Source: Gammaproteobacteria bacterium (GTDB taxonomy: Bacteria > Pseudomonadota > Gammaproteobacteria > DSM-16500). Taken from it: 38,168 nt of DNA. The position numbers and the translations under genes were made by a program. The stretch lies in assembly GCA_014132595.1 (NCBI GenBank), contig BMAG01000051.1, positions 1-38,168 of the forward strand, in the 5' to 3' direction. Under the pieces are notes generated by a model that made no database searches, had not been told where the DNA came from, and saw nothing but the letters and a program-made list of their open reading frames with translations. This document shows, in pieces, positions 8,270-16,172 of the stretch. Numbering within the stretch: position 1 is the first letter of the stretch; every line of letters starts with the position of its first letter.

Positions 8270-10102
8270 CTATCCAGGCCTAACCTGCAAGACATCCTCT
8301 ACACTCACTGCAACCTGACTCGCCGCATTTTTTAAACTCCCCTGAAAAAAGGCCCGGTCTGTTATAAGCATATACGCACTCTTTTTATCCCTCGAATCCT
8401 GAAAGTGAAACGCTGTCCCATCCTCGTTTTTTTCAACAGGCTGATCGGTTTCACGAAGAATTGAAAGATCAAGCACATTCAAAAGAACACTCGGACGATA
8501 AACCAATAAAGTATGTTTAAAATAAAAATCTGCGATTTCTTGAATGCCTGTCTCTGAGCAAAGTTGGATGTAGCACAAACCATAAGAGTGCATTCCCACT
8601 GCGGCAATCGCAAATGCAACCACTTTCGCTATTTGTAAAAATTGCTCTAACAAAAGGATATTTTTCAGATGGCCTTGCATCGTATCCTGAAAGTCATTCC
8701 ATATTTTCGCATGATCAATGGCGATCACGTTTCTTAAAAGTGCATTTAAACAATGTTGAATAATTTTTACTTGGTTAATATTAGAAGGATGAGGTACCAA
8801 AGCGTCTAGTTTTAACTTACGCAAAATGGTCATTATCTTGCCGCCAGGCGCATCTTTATGAACCTTAGTTATTAAATTCTCAAGCGACGAAAATATCGAA
8901 AGTTCAATTCCTAATGTTTCAAAAAGAGAGGTCAGCTGCTCTACGATAACATACTGCCGCCTCTCTACTTGTTCGACTAATTTTTCTAAAGCATTTAATG
9001 ACATTTTTTTTGAAAAATATAAATTAAACCCATGGATAGCATATTCAGTAGAATGCAAATGACAGATCGCTGTCGCAGTTTGACTACCTATTTTCTTCAT
9101 CATTAAGCCGAATTTTTTAAGTGTTTGTCGTTGAAACTCTTCAAAAAAATTCGGTTCAACACATTCTATATCTACGATTTCTTCACCAAAAGGCAAGGTG
9201 AGATTTAAATTCAACACTGGCAACCGAGTGCCCTTTGTCGTAATACCAATTAAACCAGCACCAAACATTCCCGCCGTAAAAAAAAATTTATCGAACGGCA
9301 TAGTTGAATATTCCATTCTTTCATCGTTCTTTTTAAAAATGGAAGGAAACACGCGCAAGGCGATATTTTCAGAAGTATCATCGACCATTATTAATGGTCT
9401 AAAGACAAGCGCTCTGGTTTTTTTATAACTGGGAATATAAGGCGATAGAGGTGAAAGAACAGCTTTGGGAAAAGCTTTAGCCAAAGATGAAGCCGTTGTA
9501 AAATTCTGATAAGATCTCGGCATTCTATAAACAAAGTGAAGATTTTCGAGATAACCCACAAAATCATTAATAATTTTTAAAATAGATCTTACTGTTTGAT
9601 AAGAACTGTCTCTTTGATAAAACCCATCATCCTCCGAACCAGAATCATCATCCCCCATCATACTGTTATAGTACGCGGCGCAATTTTTTTCTATCACAAG
9701 ATAGGTCGTTGTTAGATCTTCTATTAACTGACTCCAATGGGATTCCTGCACAAGGGCTACCGATTGTATCTTCTCAAATAGTTCATCTGATGATGACAGC
9801 AGCTCTTGATCGCTGCCCTGGAGTTTAGCTTCAAGTTCTTGTCGGGTGTTAATCAGAAAAACTTCATTCCCAATATGAAAAGAATGGGGCGTGACCTTGG
9901 CGGCCGCACGCTCCATCGAATCCGTGGGTTTATTCAGGTAAATAATACCTTTTTTATAAAGTTCAGCATGGACTGCAACTTCTCCATTCACATACACAAA
10001 AGTACCGTCAGAAGTTACCTGGGTGGGATGTTCTATGGTCTCACTTTTCTTCTCTTCTACGGATTCAGCGGATAGTGTGGATTCTGATGTTGATGACAGC
10101 AT
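8270..10102 (-). CDS. Hypothetical 610-residue protein, possible effector
   Basis: I do not recognise any domain. I chose the ATG at 10102 (MLSSTSES), which has GAGGGG about 12 bases upstream; an in-frame ATG at 10168 has no ribosome-binding site. From residue 1 the protein shows a serine and glutamate-rich N-terminus (1-30), then a possible beta-rich part (33-85: GTFVYVNGEVAVHAEL). A strongly acidic linker follows near 150-160 (DDDSGSEDDG), then a long mixed alpha/beta middle. One hydrophobic stretch (about 488-512) could be a membrane helix. There is no signal peptide. Size, acidic linker and lack of bacterial relatives by eye are compatible with a secreted effector, which is an inference. 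A good promoter lies at 10205-10233. Confidence 0.75.
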   Translation of the reverse strand: MLSSTSESTLSAESVEEKKSETIEHPTQVTSDGTFVYVNGEVAVHAELYKKGIIYLNKPTDSMERAAAKVTPHSFHIGNEVFLINTRQELEAKLQGSDQELLSSSDELFEKIQSVALVQESHWSQLIEDLTTTYLVIEKNCAAYYNSMMGDDDSGSEDDGFYQRDSSYQTVRSILKIINDFVGYLENLHFVYRMPRSYQNFTTASSLAKAFPKAVLSPLSPYIPSYKKTRALVFRPLIMVDDTSENIALRVFPSIFKKNDERMEYSTMPFDKFFFTAGMFGAGLIGITTKGTRLPVLNLNLTLPFGEEIVDIECVEPNFFEEFQRQTLKKFGLMMKKIGSQTATAICHLHSTEYAIHGFNLYFSKKMSLNALEKLVEQVERRQYVIVEQLTSLFETLGIELSIFSSLENLITKVHKDAPGGKIMTILRKLKLDALVPHPSNINQVKIIQHCLNALLRNVIAIDHAKIWNDFQDTMQGHLKNILLLEQFLQIAKVVAFAIAAVGMHSYGLCYIQLCSETGIQEIADFYFKHTLLVYRPSVLLNVLDLSILRETDQPVEKNEDGTAFHFQDSRDKKSAYMLITDRAFFQGSLKNAASQVAVSVEDVLQVRPG

Positions 10103-10204
10103 AAATTTTATTTTCCCCTCATTTATCTTGTAATAAAAATGCGGGTGATAACAACTCTCTCGATGCATTTTTTTTATTAAATGTCATTTTTTTTTGCGTA
10201 TCGA

Positions 10205-10233
10205 ATCCTATAGAACTTACAAGAAAGTGTCAA
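10205..10233 (-). promoter_or_regulatory. Promoter of the 610-residue protein gene
   Basis: Read on the minus strand, TTGACA (10233-10228) and TAGGAT (10210-10205) are 17 bases apart. The transcript would carry a leader of about 95 bases before the ATG at 10102. This supports the downstream start and places the promoter back-to-back with that of rpsT. Confidence 0.6.
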
Positions 10234-10248
10234 TGGAATAGCCAGCAG

Positions 10249-10267
10249 CCCCTGAATCCCCCAGGGG
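10249..10267. repeat. Small hairpin between divergent promoters
   Basis: CCCCTG (10249-10254) and CAGGGG (10262-10267) form a six-base stem with a seven-base loop. There is no T-run. It lies between the two divergent promoters and could be an operator or incidental. Confidence 0.35.
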
Positions 10268-10300
10268 ATCTTGGGAGAAAAGGTAGGATGCCAACTAAAA

Positions 10301-10329
10301 TTGACATTTACCCTATCTACAGGCATATT
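10301..10329 (+). promoter_or_regulatory. rpsT promoter
   Basis: A perfect TTGACA (10301-10306) is followed after exactly 17 bases by CATATT (10324-10329), four of six consensus bases. The expected transcript start is about 30 bases before the TTG start codon, leaving a short leader with the GGAGG site. Confidence 0.7.
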
Positions 10330-10370
10330 AGCACCCTTTCATTTTAACTTAGAATTGCTGGAGGAATACC

Positions 10371-10697
10371 TTGGCTAATATCGCATCTGCTAAAAAGCGC
10401 GCACGTCAAGCAGAAAAACACAGACAACATAACGCAAGCTTACGTTCCATGGTCCGTACCTATATCAAAAAAGTCTACGCAGCCATTGAAACAAGCAACA
10501 AAACAGCTGCCGAAGAGCTATTTGCTAAAGCTCAGCCTATTATTGATCGCATGGCTAATAAGGGCATCATTCATAAAAATAAAGCTGCTCGTCAAAAAAG
10601 TCGTTTAACATCACAAATTAAAAAGATTACCGAAGGTGCTGCAGCTGCTACAACCAAAACCACTGCTCGCAAAACCAAAGCTAAAACTGCTGAATAA
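10371..10697 (+). CDS. rpsT: 30S ribosomal protein S20 (TTG start)
   Basis: Primary 16S rRNA-binding protein of the small ribosomal subunit. The 108-residue product has the family signature from its start ([21 protein letters not shown]) and the downstream helix [10 protein letters not shown]. It is about 20 residues longer than the E. coli protein (87), because of a basic alanine and threonine-rich C-terminal tail ([15 protein letters not shown]). The start codon is TTG, with a strong GGAGG site at 10360-10364, six bases upstream. E. coli rpsT also starts with UUG, and that start takes part in translational autoregulation by S20, so the same control is plausible here. An intrinsic terminator follows at 10710. 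Confidence 0.97.
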   Translation: MANIASAKKRARQAEKHRQHNASLRSMVRTYIKKVYAAIETSNKTAAEELFAKAQPIIDRMANKGIIHKNKAARQKSRLTSQIKKITEGAAAATTKTTARKTKAKTAE

Positions 10698-10709
10698 GCA
10701 ATAACTTAC

Positions 10710-10742
10710 AAGCCCCTCATCTCACCCCGTGGGGCTTTATTT
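10710..10742 (+). terminator. Intrinsic terminator after rpsT
   Basis: AAGCCCC (10710-10716) pairs with GGGGCTT (10731-10737) around a 14-base loop, followed by TATTTA. It begins 12 bases after the rpsT stop. Confidence 0.8.
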
Positions 10743-11030
10743 ACCCAAACAATCCAAGCACAGCTCGGCAGTTTTACAATTGTCGCCTTGGAATTTTTGA
10801 AAAAATACTTTTATTAAACCCGTGCAATCCATTTAAATAGAACTCCAGCGCGAAAATCCCCAAAAGTCTGGCTGGCTATTTTCTTATCCGCCCCAATAGT
10901 AATAACTTTTGGGTTTTTTGCTAATCAATTGGTTATTAACTATACAAATATGCGTTGAAAGAAGGATTCTTCTTTATTCCAGCAAATCTCAACTTTTTGA
11001 ATCCTATGGGACCGATGCCCGCGAATGTGT
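10743..11030. other. Gene-free gap between rpsT terminator and the beta-barrel gene
   Basis: No gene is visible in this AT-rich stretch. Its only clear structure is the nine-base inverted repeat with a T-run at 10859-10919, annotated separately. Confidence 0.5.
10859..10919. terminator. Terminator-like inverted repeat with T-run
   Basis: CCCAAAAGT (10859-10867) and ACTTTTGGG (10905-10913) are perfect inverted repeats, followed directly by six Ts (10914-10919). The 37-base loop is long for a terminator. It lies downstream of both rpsT (plus) and the beta-barrel gene (minus), so it may act in both directions. Alternatively it is the 3' end of a small RNA that I cannot delimit. Confidence 0.45.
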
Positions 11031-11855
11031 TTACTCATCAAACCGATAATTCAATCCAATGGTTACCAAATTAGTATAAGTCTGTCCTTTAGTAACAAAA
11101 GGTGATGTCAATGATTGCGGGGGAATACCAAAGCCGCCGGCTGTATTACTGAGAGAACTTGTGGTTGTCATCGAAGGAAGACTGACATATAAATATTGTA
11201 ACATCACAGAAAAATGGTGCAATGAAGCCAATTCAATTCCTGCACCCAATGTCCAACCGATTTGATTTTGAGATGTGCTGTTGCCGCCCATGCCGGCATA
11301 AGAGGTATTATCACTAAAACTAGTGTTTACTTTTAATTGAGCGAGAGCCAGACCGCCAGTCAGATATAAAAGTGCAGGATAATGCAATGTTGTTTGATAG
11401 CCTAATCTTCCACGCAGTGTAGACAACCATTTCATAGTCATAGAAGTATATACTGAATAAGCATTGGAACCATCAGGATAAGTCACGTTATTCATCGTAT
11501 GTGATGAATTAATTGGAGCAACAACATAATCAAGCACAATACCTAATATCGATTTTTTAACAGCCCAATCTTGACCTGCTTGAAAACCTACTATCGCTGA
11601 ACTTGGATTTTGTGTGGATGAGCCGCTGCTATTGACTGCGTTAATATCTGTAGTGGCTGCAAAATAAGAAGTATCGGTCACAGTGCCTGTACTTGTGGAA
11701 AGATGTTGGGTACCAAAACCACTGCCTACATAAGCGCCGAGATAAGGGCCTTGCCATGTCGTTGCAAACACGGGAGACGCAGGCAATAAAAATAGTATAA
11801 AAGAAATGAAATAAGATAGTTGTTTTTGATGCCTGATCATCATCCTAATTGACAT
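11031..11855 (-). CDS. Outer-membrane beta-barrel protein (opacity/OmpA-barrel type)
   Basis: A 274-residue exported protein. The signal peptide has a basic start, a hydrophobic core (about 14-28) and a likely cut after VFA (31). The mature part opens with WQGPYLGAYVGSGFG, typical of the eight-stranded outer-membrane barrel superfamily. It continues with alternating aromatic and glycine strands (LRGRLGYQT, YLTGGLALAQLKV, GWTLGAGIELA, FSVMLQYLYVSL) and ends in a terminal strand, TIGLNYRF. The last residues, DE, extend past the usual terminal F recognised by the Bam machinery. Long serine and threonine-rich loops separate the strands. An AAGGA site lies about ten bases before the ATG. Its role is unknown; relatives include surface antigens and adhesins. 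Confidence 0.85.
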   Translation of the reverse strand: MSIRMMIRHQKQLSYFISFILFLLPASPVFATTWQGPYLGAYVGSGFGTQHLSTSTGTVTDTSYFAATTDINAVNSSGSSTQNPSSAIVGFQAGQDWAVKKSILGIVLDYVVAPINSSHTMNNVTYPDGSNAYSVYTSMTMKWLSTLRGRLGYQTTLHYPALLYLTGGLALAQLKVNTSFSDNTSYAGMGGNSTSQNQIGWTLGAGIELASLHHFSVMLQYLYVSLPSMTTTSSLSNTAGGFGIPPQSLTSPFVTKGQTYTNLVTIGLNYRFDE

Positions 11856-11889
11856 GGTCCGAGTCCTTTTTTTATTTTTTACCGTCCTG

Positions 11890-11895
11890 TATGAT
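11890..11895 (+). promoter_or_regulatory. -10 box upstream of the secreted paralog pair
   Basis: TATGAT matches the consensus at five of six bases, about 40 bases before the ATG at 11935. The -35 region is a T-run and is not convincing. Confidence 0.35.
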
Positions 11896-11934
11896 ACCTG
11901 AAAGATTGATCAATCTCAAAGTGAGGACATTATC

Positions 11935-12579
11935 ATGGATCGATTTCGTTATTTTTTATTTATATTATTTTCTCACTGCCTGATGGGTTCCTGTTTCGCC
12001 CAATTAAATTTGTTTAATTTTATGTCAACTCGGGATGTACTTAATAGTAATGCAACTTCAAATATTAGCTTACATAACACTCGAAATACTGATATGACGG
12101 TCTATGGTCTCTATATAAGCCAACTTTCATATGTTACACCAGGGCAATCTTGTAATAATGCCACCGTTATTTACCCTGCTACAAATGATACTACCGCAGG
12201 TGCATTTGTGATGCCTACAACGATTATTGCCAATCAAAGTTCTGCTGTTGGCAGTAATTATTTATATAACATGCTTTATAGTGCATTTTATTACGTTAAT
12301 ATCATTATTCCTTCATCACCACCGGGTTGCGCGCTTCCAGGGTGTACCTGGGGAAGTGATACCACGCAATATAATTGGTGTATTTATTTAGGCGCTTTAG
12401 CGCCTGTTTCGAGTACAACAGGTTATACGGCGAATGTGCCGCCTGCTACTTCTCCTGCATCCAGTGCAGGTGTTTATAATTATAATCTTATCAATAGCCC
12501 TGTTTATTTAGGTCCAATTAGCTGTAATGACAAAACATTAACTTGCTCAACTGCAAATCAACAAACACAATCATTTTAA
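11935..12579 (+). CDS. Secreted hypothetical protein, paralog A
   Basis: A 214-residue exported protein of unknown function. The signal peptide covers about 1-22 (hydrophobic core FLFILFSHCLMGSC, cut after CFA). The mature part is rich in serine, threonine, asparagine and tyrosine and has six cysteines, which suggests disulfides in the periplasm or outside. It shares ordered blocks with the next gene: NYLYNMLY, PGC-W-D, NWCI and GP-CNDKTLTC near the C-terminus. The start is supported by GAGGA at 11923-11927. The gene is 12 bases upstream of paralog B, so the two form an operon and arose by tandem duplication. They have diverged widely outside the shared blocks. Confidence 0.85.
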   Translation: MDRFRYFLFILFSHCLMGSCFAQLNLFNFMSTRDVLNSNATSNISLHNTRNTDMTVYGLYISQLSYVTPGQSCNNATVIYPATNDTTAGAFVMPTTIIANQSSAVGSNYLYNMLYSAFYYVNIIIPSSPPGCALPGCTWGSDTTQYNWCIYLGALAPVSSTTGYTANVPPATSPASSAGVYNYNLINSPVYLGPISCNDKTLTCSTANQQTQSF

Positions 12580-12591
12580 TAAGGATATAGC

Positions 12592-13281
12592 ATGATTAAA
12601 ATAAAAAATCTTTTATTATATTTCTGTGGATTGCTTTTTATTCCATGCGCTTATGGTCAAAACAAATCACTAGAAACTTCTTTATTATTGACTGTTCGTG
12701 ACATTGGAACGAATGCACCTTCGAATGTGAGTATAACAAATAAAACGGGTAATCCTATTACAGTCTCAGGATTATTTATTGCAAGCTTTGACGTTAATGA
12801 TTGTTCTTCTTGTTTTGGTAGTGTTGTATCAGGTGATAATGCAGGTGGTGCATTTATCTCACCAGTCACGTTTCAGAAAGACCAATCTTTGCCGATCGGA
12901 CAAAATTATCTTTATAACATGCTTTATAATGGTATTTATTATATTAAGAATACGGTAGGAAGTTCGCCTTGTTCTTTGCCAGGTTGTTCTTGGCCGGGCG
13001 ATGATCCGAACGTACAGGGTTGGTGTATTACGATGAATGTGATTTCACTAAATTCTGATTATACTTATTCCACTTATACGAATGGCTCTCATCCGCCTGC
13101 TAATGCGCCAGCTTATTCAAGTGCTGGCAATTCTACGCCTTTTAATTATCGGTATGATTTAATTGATCCGAATACGCTTGGGACGGGTAATCGTTGTATA
13201 GGGCCTGTGATTTGTAATGATAAGACATTGACATGTAAAGTGAGCACACCACAGAGCGAATCCTTTCAGCCTTATACATAA
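12592..13281 (+). CDS. Secreted hypothetical protein, paralog B
   Basis: A 229-residue exported paralog of the preceding gene. The signal peptide is about 1-22 (core LLLYFCGLLFIPC, cut after AYG). Shared blocks in the same order are RDIG (36-39), VSGLFIA (58-64), AGGAFISP (84-91), NYLYNMLYN (105-113), CSLPGCSW (127-134), GWCI (143-146) and GPVICNDKTLTC (204-215). It has an extra cysteine pair, CSSC (71-74), that paralog A lacks. AAGGA lies seven bases before the ATG. Cysteine content and tyrosine/asparagine richness point to an extracytoplasmic, disulfide-bonded protein. I do not recognise a named family. Confidence 0.85.
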   Translation: MIKIKNLLLYFCGLLFIPCAYGQNKSLETSLLLTVRDIGTNAPSNVSITNKTGNPITVSGLFIASFDVNDCSSCFGSVVSGDNAGGAFISPVTFQKDQSLPIGQNYLYNMLYNGIYYIKNTVGSSPCSLPGCSWPGDDPNVQGWCITMNVISLNSDYTYSTYTNGSHPPANAPAYSSAGNSTPFNYRYDLIDPNTLGTGNRCIGPVICNDKTLTCKVSTPQSESFQPYT

Positions 13282-13312
13282 ATTTTATGGTAATAACAGT
13301 AAGGTATAAAAT

Positions 13313-13717
13313 ATGGAACAAATATTATTACAAGCCCCTAATGATATGGTTCAGTGGGGGAACCCATTAGTTTTAACTAAGGGCGCAAAAGATATTCTTC
13401 TGTATGGCAATCCTGGTAAAACTGGAAATTATACCTTTAGGTTCAAACTTCCTGAAAGTTATAAAATTGAACCATTTATTTTAACCTCACCTTCTTTTTT
13501 AACAGTGATAGAGGGAGAAATTTTTATAGGTGAAGGTAATAAATTTGATAAAAGTTCGATGAAGGATCTACCTGCTGGAAGCTTCTGTCATATTCCTAGC
13601 AAGCATCCCATTTATTTTTTGAGTGAAAAGCAGGCAATTCTTCAATTTCATGGCTTAGGCCCTATAGAGTTAAAATATTTAAATGCAGCACATGATCCGC
13701 GTAATTCAAAAGAATAA
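13313..13717 (+). CDS. Cupin-fold protein
   Basis: A 134-residue protein with a single cupin barrel. The central SFLTVIEGEIFIGEG (about 61-75) followed by LPAGSFCHIPSKHPIYF (84-100) matches the usual 'v-eGe...G...PaGs-hHxP-g-H' layout. The first metal motif is incomplete: the usual paired histidines before the VIEGE strand are replaced by KIEPF, so metal binding is doubtful. The protein may be a binding or isomerase-type cupin rather than an oxygenase. It starts a run of small-molecule enzymes reading the same way. AAGGT lies upstream of the ATG. Its substrate cannot be told. Confidence 0.75.
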   Translation: MEQILLQAPNDMVQWGNPLVLTKGAKDILLYGNPGKTGNYTFRFKLPESYKIEPFILTSPSFLTVIEGEIFIGEGNKFDKSSMKDLPAGSFCHIPSKHPIYFLSEKQAILQFHGLGPIELKYLNAAHDPRNSKE

Positions 13718-13745
13718 TACAACGCTTAATGAGAAAAAACTTAAT

Positions 13746-14561
13746 ATGAGCAATAATGAAAAATATGATTTAGAGATAGGTGAAGAAGGTTTAGATTATG
13801 ATCTTCTTGATAGGTCATTTAATCCCACTACTCAAGCTTTTATTCTAAAATCTGGTATTAAGTCTGGCATGAATGTATTAGATGTAGGTTGCGGCTCTGG
13901 TGTCATGACTACTTGGCTTGCAAAGCAAGTGGGACCTCAAGGTACAGTAACAGCGATTGATAATAGCGAAGAACAATTAAACCTTACGGTTCGTAGATTA
14001 AAGAAAGACAATATTTCAAATGTTAAGACAAAGGTACTGTCAGCATACGATATTGAACAATTAAATGAGAAATTCGACCTTATCTATTGCCGATTTGTTC
14101 TGCACCATTTACACAGTCCACGCAAGACCCTTAAATTATTTTTCGAAAATCTAAATAGGCAAGGAATATATATTGGTGAAGAAGGTATTATTAGTGCAGC
14201 ATTTGCATACCCTCCTTCGTTTGCATGGCAAGGATATATGCCTGAGTTGAAATCGCATGAAGAAGAAAAAGACGGCATTGCAAGAGATAGTGATATTGGA
14301 ATGAAATTGCTATTTTTATCACAAAAAACAGGGTTTGATATTATAGATTCGAGCTTGGTTCAACCTATCTTCTGGAAAAAAGAACAAAAAATTGGCCTAT
14401 TAGATGGATTAAAATCCTATAAGAAAACAGATCTTTCGCATGGAACTACGGAAGAAGAATGGCAAAGAAAATATAATGAAACTGAACGCATTGTTAATGA
14501 TGAAAATCAAGTGATTGCATTTTATGGAAGTTGTCAAGTTGCTGCTGTGAAAAATAAATAA
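13746..14561 (+). CDS. Class I SAM-dependent methyltransferase
   Basis: A 271-residue methyltransferase. Motif I is VLDVGCGSG (44-52), the acidic end of strand 2 is AIDNS, and the motif IV region reads FDLIYCRFVLHHL. The opening, NEKYDLEIGEEGLDYDLLDR, fits relatives that act on small molecules. I chose the ATG at 13746, which has GAGAA ten bases upstream. An ATG at 13683 in the same frame would overlap the cupin gene by 35 bases and add 21 polar residues; it cannot be excluded. The neighbouring cupin, GNAT and second methyltransferase suggest a small modifying pathway. The substrate is unknown. Confidence 0.85.
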   Translation: MSNNEKYDLEIGEEGLDYDLLDRSFNPTTQAFILKSGIKSGMNVLDVGCGSGVMTTWLAKQVGPQGTVTAIDNSEEQLNLTVRRLKKDNISNVKTKVLSAYDIEQLNEKFDLIYCRFVLHHLHSPRKTLKLFFENLNRQGIYIGEEGIISAAFAYPPSFAWQGYMPELKSHEEEKDGIARDSDIGMKLLFLSQKTGFDIIDSSLVQPIFWKKEQKIGLLDGLKSYKKTDLSHGTTEEEWQRKYNETERIVNDENQVIAFYGSCQVAAVKNK

Positions 14562-14582
14562 AGAAAATATTGAGAAATACCA

Positions 14583-15104
14583 ATGAAGATAAATATCGCA
14601 CCTGCTACAAAAAATCAAATGCCTGTAATACAAAATATGGCTAGATTCTATGCTTATGATTTATCAAAATCCTGTGGTTTTTATCAGCTCTATGATTGGT
14701 CTTTTCCTGAAAATGGGCTTTATGAAGGACTTGATGTTAGCAAATATTGGCAGCCAAATTATTATCCTTTTCTTATTCGTGTAGATGATGAGCTTGCAGG
14801 ATTTGCACTGATAAATAAAATAGGTAGTGATCCTGACATTGATTGGAATATGGGAGAGTTTTATATAGTTGGAAAATTTCAAGGAAAAGGAGTAGGAAAG
14901 CAAGTTGCTATAGATTTATTTAATTTATTTCCTGGTAAATGGGAAATAGCTCAAATGCCTCCCAATATACCTGCTATTAATTTCTGGAAAAAAGTTGTTG
15001 AAGAATATTCAAATAGTCACTTTACTGAAACTAAAAAGATTTTTCAAAACCCTAAATCAAATGAAAGAATTGTTCTTCAGTTTAATAACGAAAATAAGTC
15101 ATGA
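14583..15104 (+). CDS. GNAT-family N-acetyltransferase
   Basis: A 173-residue protein with the GNAT fold. The acetyl-CoA pyrophosphate loop is QGKGVGK (100-106), preceded by the strand GEFYIVGKF and followed by a helix (QVAIDLFNLF). NIPAINFWKKVVEEY is the usual C-terminal 'N-x-A-x-x-F/Y-x' part. It starts 21 bases after the methyltransferase stop and reads the same way. It probably acetylates an amine on a small molecule or protein; the acceptor cannot be told. Confidence 0.85.
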   Translation: MKINIAPATKNQMPVIQNMARFYAYDLSKSCGFYQLYDWSFPENGLYEGLDVSKYWQPNYYPFLIRVDDELAGFALINKIGSDPDIDWNMGEFYIVGKFQGKGVGKQVAIDLFNLFPGKWEIAQMPPNIPAINFWKKVVEEYSNSHFTETKKIFQNPKSNERIVLQFNNENKS

Positions 15105-15108
15105 AAGA

Positions 15109-15141
15109 ATAAATCCAACATCAATATCCTCCTGGATTTAT
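15109..15141. repeat. Small hairpin between GNAT and TylF-like genes
   Basis: ATAAATCCA (15109-15117) and TGGATTTAT (15133-15141) are exact inverted repeats with a 15-base loop. No T-run follows, so a role in transcript stability is more likely than termination. Confidence 0.45.
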
Positions 15142-15199
15142 GGCTTGGGTTGCTGCAGAAGCAATTGTTATATTATTTTATAATTTAAGGAAATTAAAA

Positions 15200-15991
15200 A
15201 TGAACGAACCTATGCATGCAAATTTAGAAGAAAAGGATCTATACTTATCAAATAAACGATCAGGTCAAGCATGGAGCCAAGTTGTTGAAGGTTTTTCAGC
15301 TCCAGAAGAATGTTGGAAGGGAAACCAAGTTTTAAATTTTATTCCTTTGGATAAATGCTATAAAAATAATCCTGATTCAGTGAAATTTGTCGAAAAATAT
15401 TTTAAAAAAGCCAAACCGCTGGATATTGATGCAGAAGTTTTACGTTTTGCATCAGATACTGCAAATAAAATCGATTTGAAAAATGGAATGTACATCGAAA
15501 TGGGGGTTGGCAGCGGAAAGTCTATCAATTTTATTGCTAGCTTAAATCCAAGAAATACAATTTATGGCTTTGACTCATTTGAAGGGCTTCCCAGCGATTG
15601 GAATACTCGAAAAGATTTTCATATTCCAAAGGGCTCTTTTAAACTCAATAAAGAATTGGCATATCCTCCCATTGTAAATAATGTTTGTCTCATGAAAGGA
15701 TTATTTTGTAACACATTACCTGTTTTCAAAAAACTGACTTTGAAAAACTGTCCCATTTCTTTCATTCATGTAGATTGCGATCTTTATGAGTCAGCAAAAG
15801 ATGTCTTCGATTTTTTAGGCGATAACATAGTCTCTGGAAGCATTCTTGTATTTGATGAATTTTATAATTATGAAGGGCATGAAAAAGATGAATTTAAGGC
15901 CTTTGAAGAGTTTCTGAACCAAAGCGGTAAAAGAGCCGAATATATTGCTTTTAATCAAAATTGGGAACAAGCTGTCGCAAAGATTTTGTAA
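15200..15991 (+). CDS. TylF/MycF-like O-methyltransferase
   Basis: A 263-residue methyltransferase similar to the macrocin O-methyltransferase family, which methylates sugar hydroxyls in natural products. SAM-binding motif: YIEMGVGSG (98-106). Next come FDSFEGLPSDW (124-134) and the family's metal and catalytic block, FIHVDCDLYES (188-198), then ILVFDEFYNYEGHE (215-228). I chose the ATG at 15200, with AGGAAA six bases before it, over one at 15140 that has no site and adds a hydrophobic stretch. Related enzymes also occur in polysaccharide gene sets, so a surface sugar is another possible substrate. Confidence 0.85.
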   Translation: MNEPMHANLEEKDLYLSNKRSGQAWSQVVEGFSAPEECWKGNQVLNFIPLDKCYKNNPDSVKFVEKYFKKAKPLDIDAEVLRFASDTANKIDLKNGMYIEMGVGSGKSINFIASLNPRNTIYGFDSFEGLPSDWNTRKDFHIPKGSFKLNKELAYPPIVNNVCLMKGLFCNTLPVFKKLTLKNCPISFIHVDCDLYESAKDVFDFLGDNIVSGSILVFDEFYNYEGHEKDEFKAFEEFLNQSGKRAEYIAFNQNWEQAVAKIL

Positions 15992-16072
15992 TCTCTCTTT
16001 GAAACATATTTAATGGCCAGCAGGTATTTAAAGTTGATTTTCAATCAATCGCTGCTTTATTGAAAGAGAGAT
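15991..16072. repeat. Long-range inverted repeat after the TylF-like gene
   Basis: ATCTCTCTTT (15991-16000) pairs with AAAGAGAGAT (16063-16072) across a 62-base loop, beginning at the last base of the stop codon. GTTTTAAT follows. It could act as a poor terminator. Confidence 0.35.
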
Positions 16073-16172
16073 GTTTTAATCACATAGGCCATTGTGAAGC
16101 TAGCTTCGACCAGCCGCCAGATATATAATCTTTGTCGCATTAAAAACATCTCTTCATTAATAAGGATTAGTT

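Noticed and set aside
10905-11030. Small gene upstream of the barrel gene's stop
   Set aside because: No frame of useful length with a ribosome-binding site is present.
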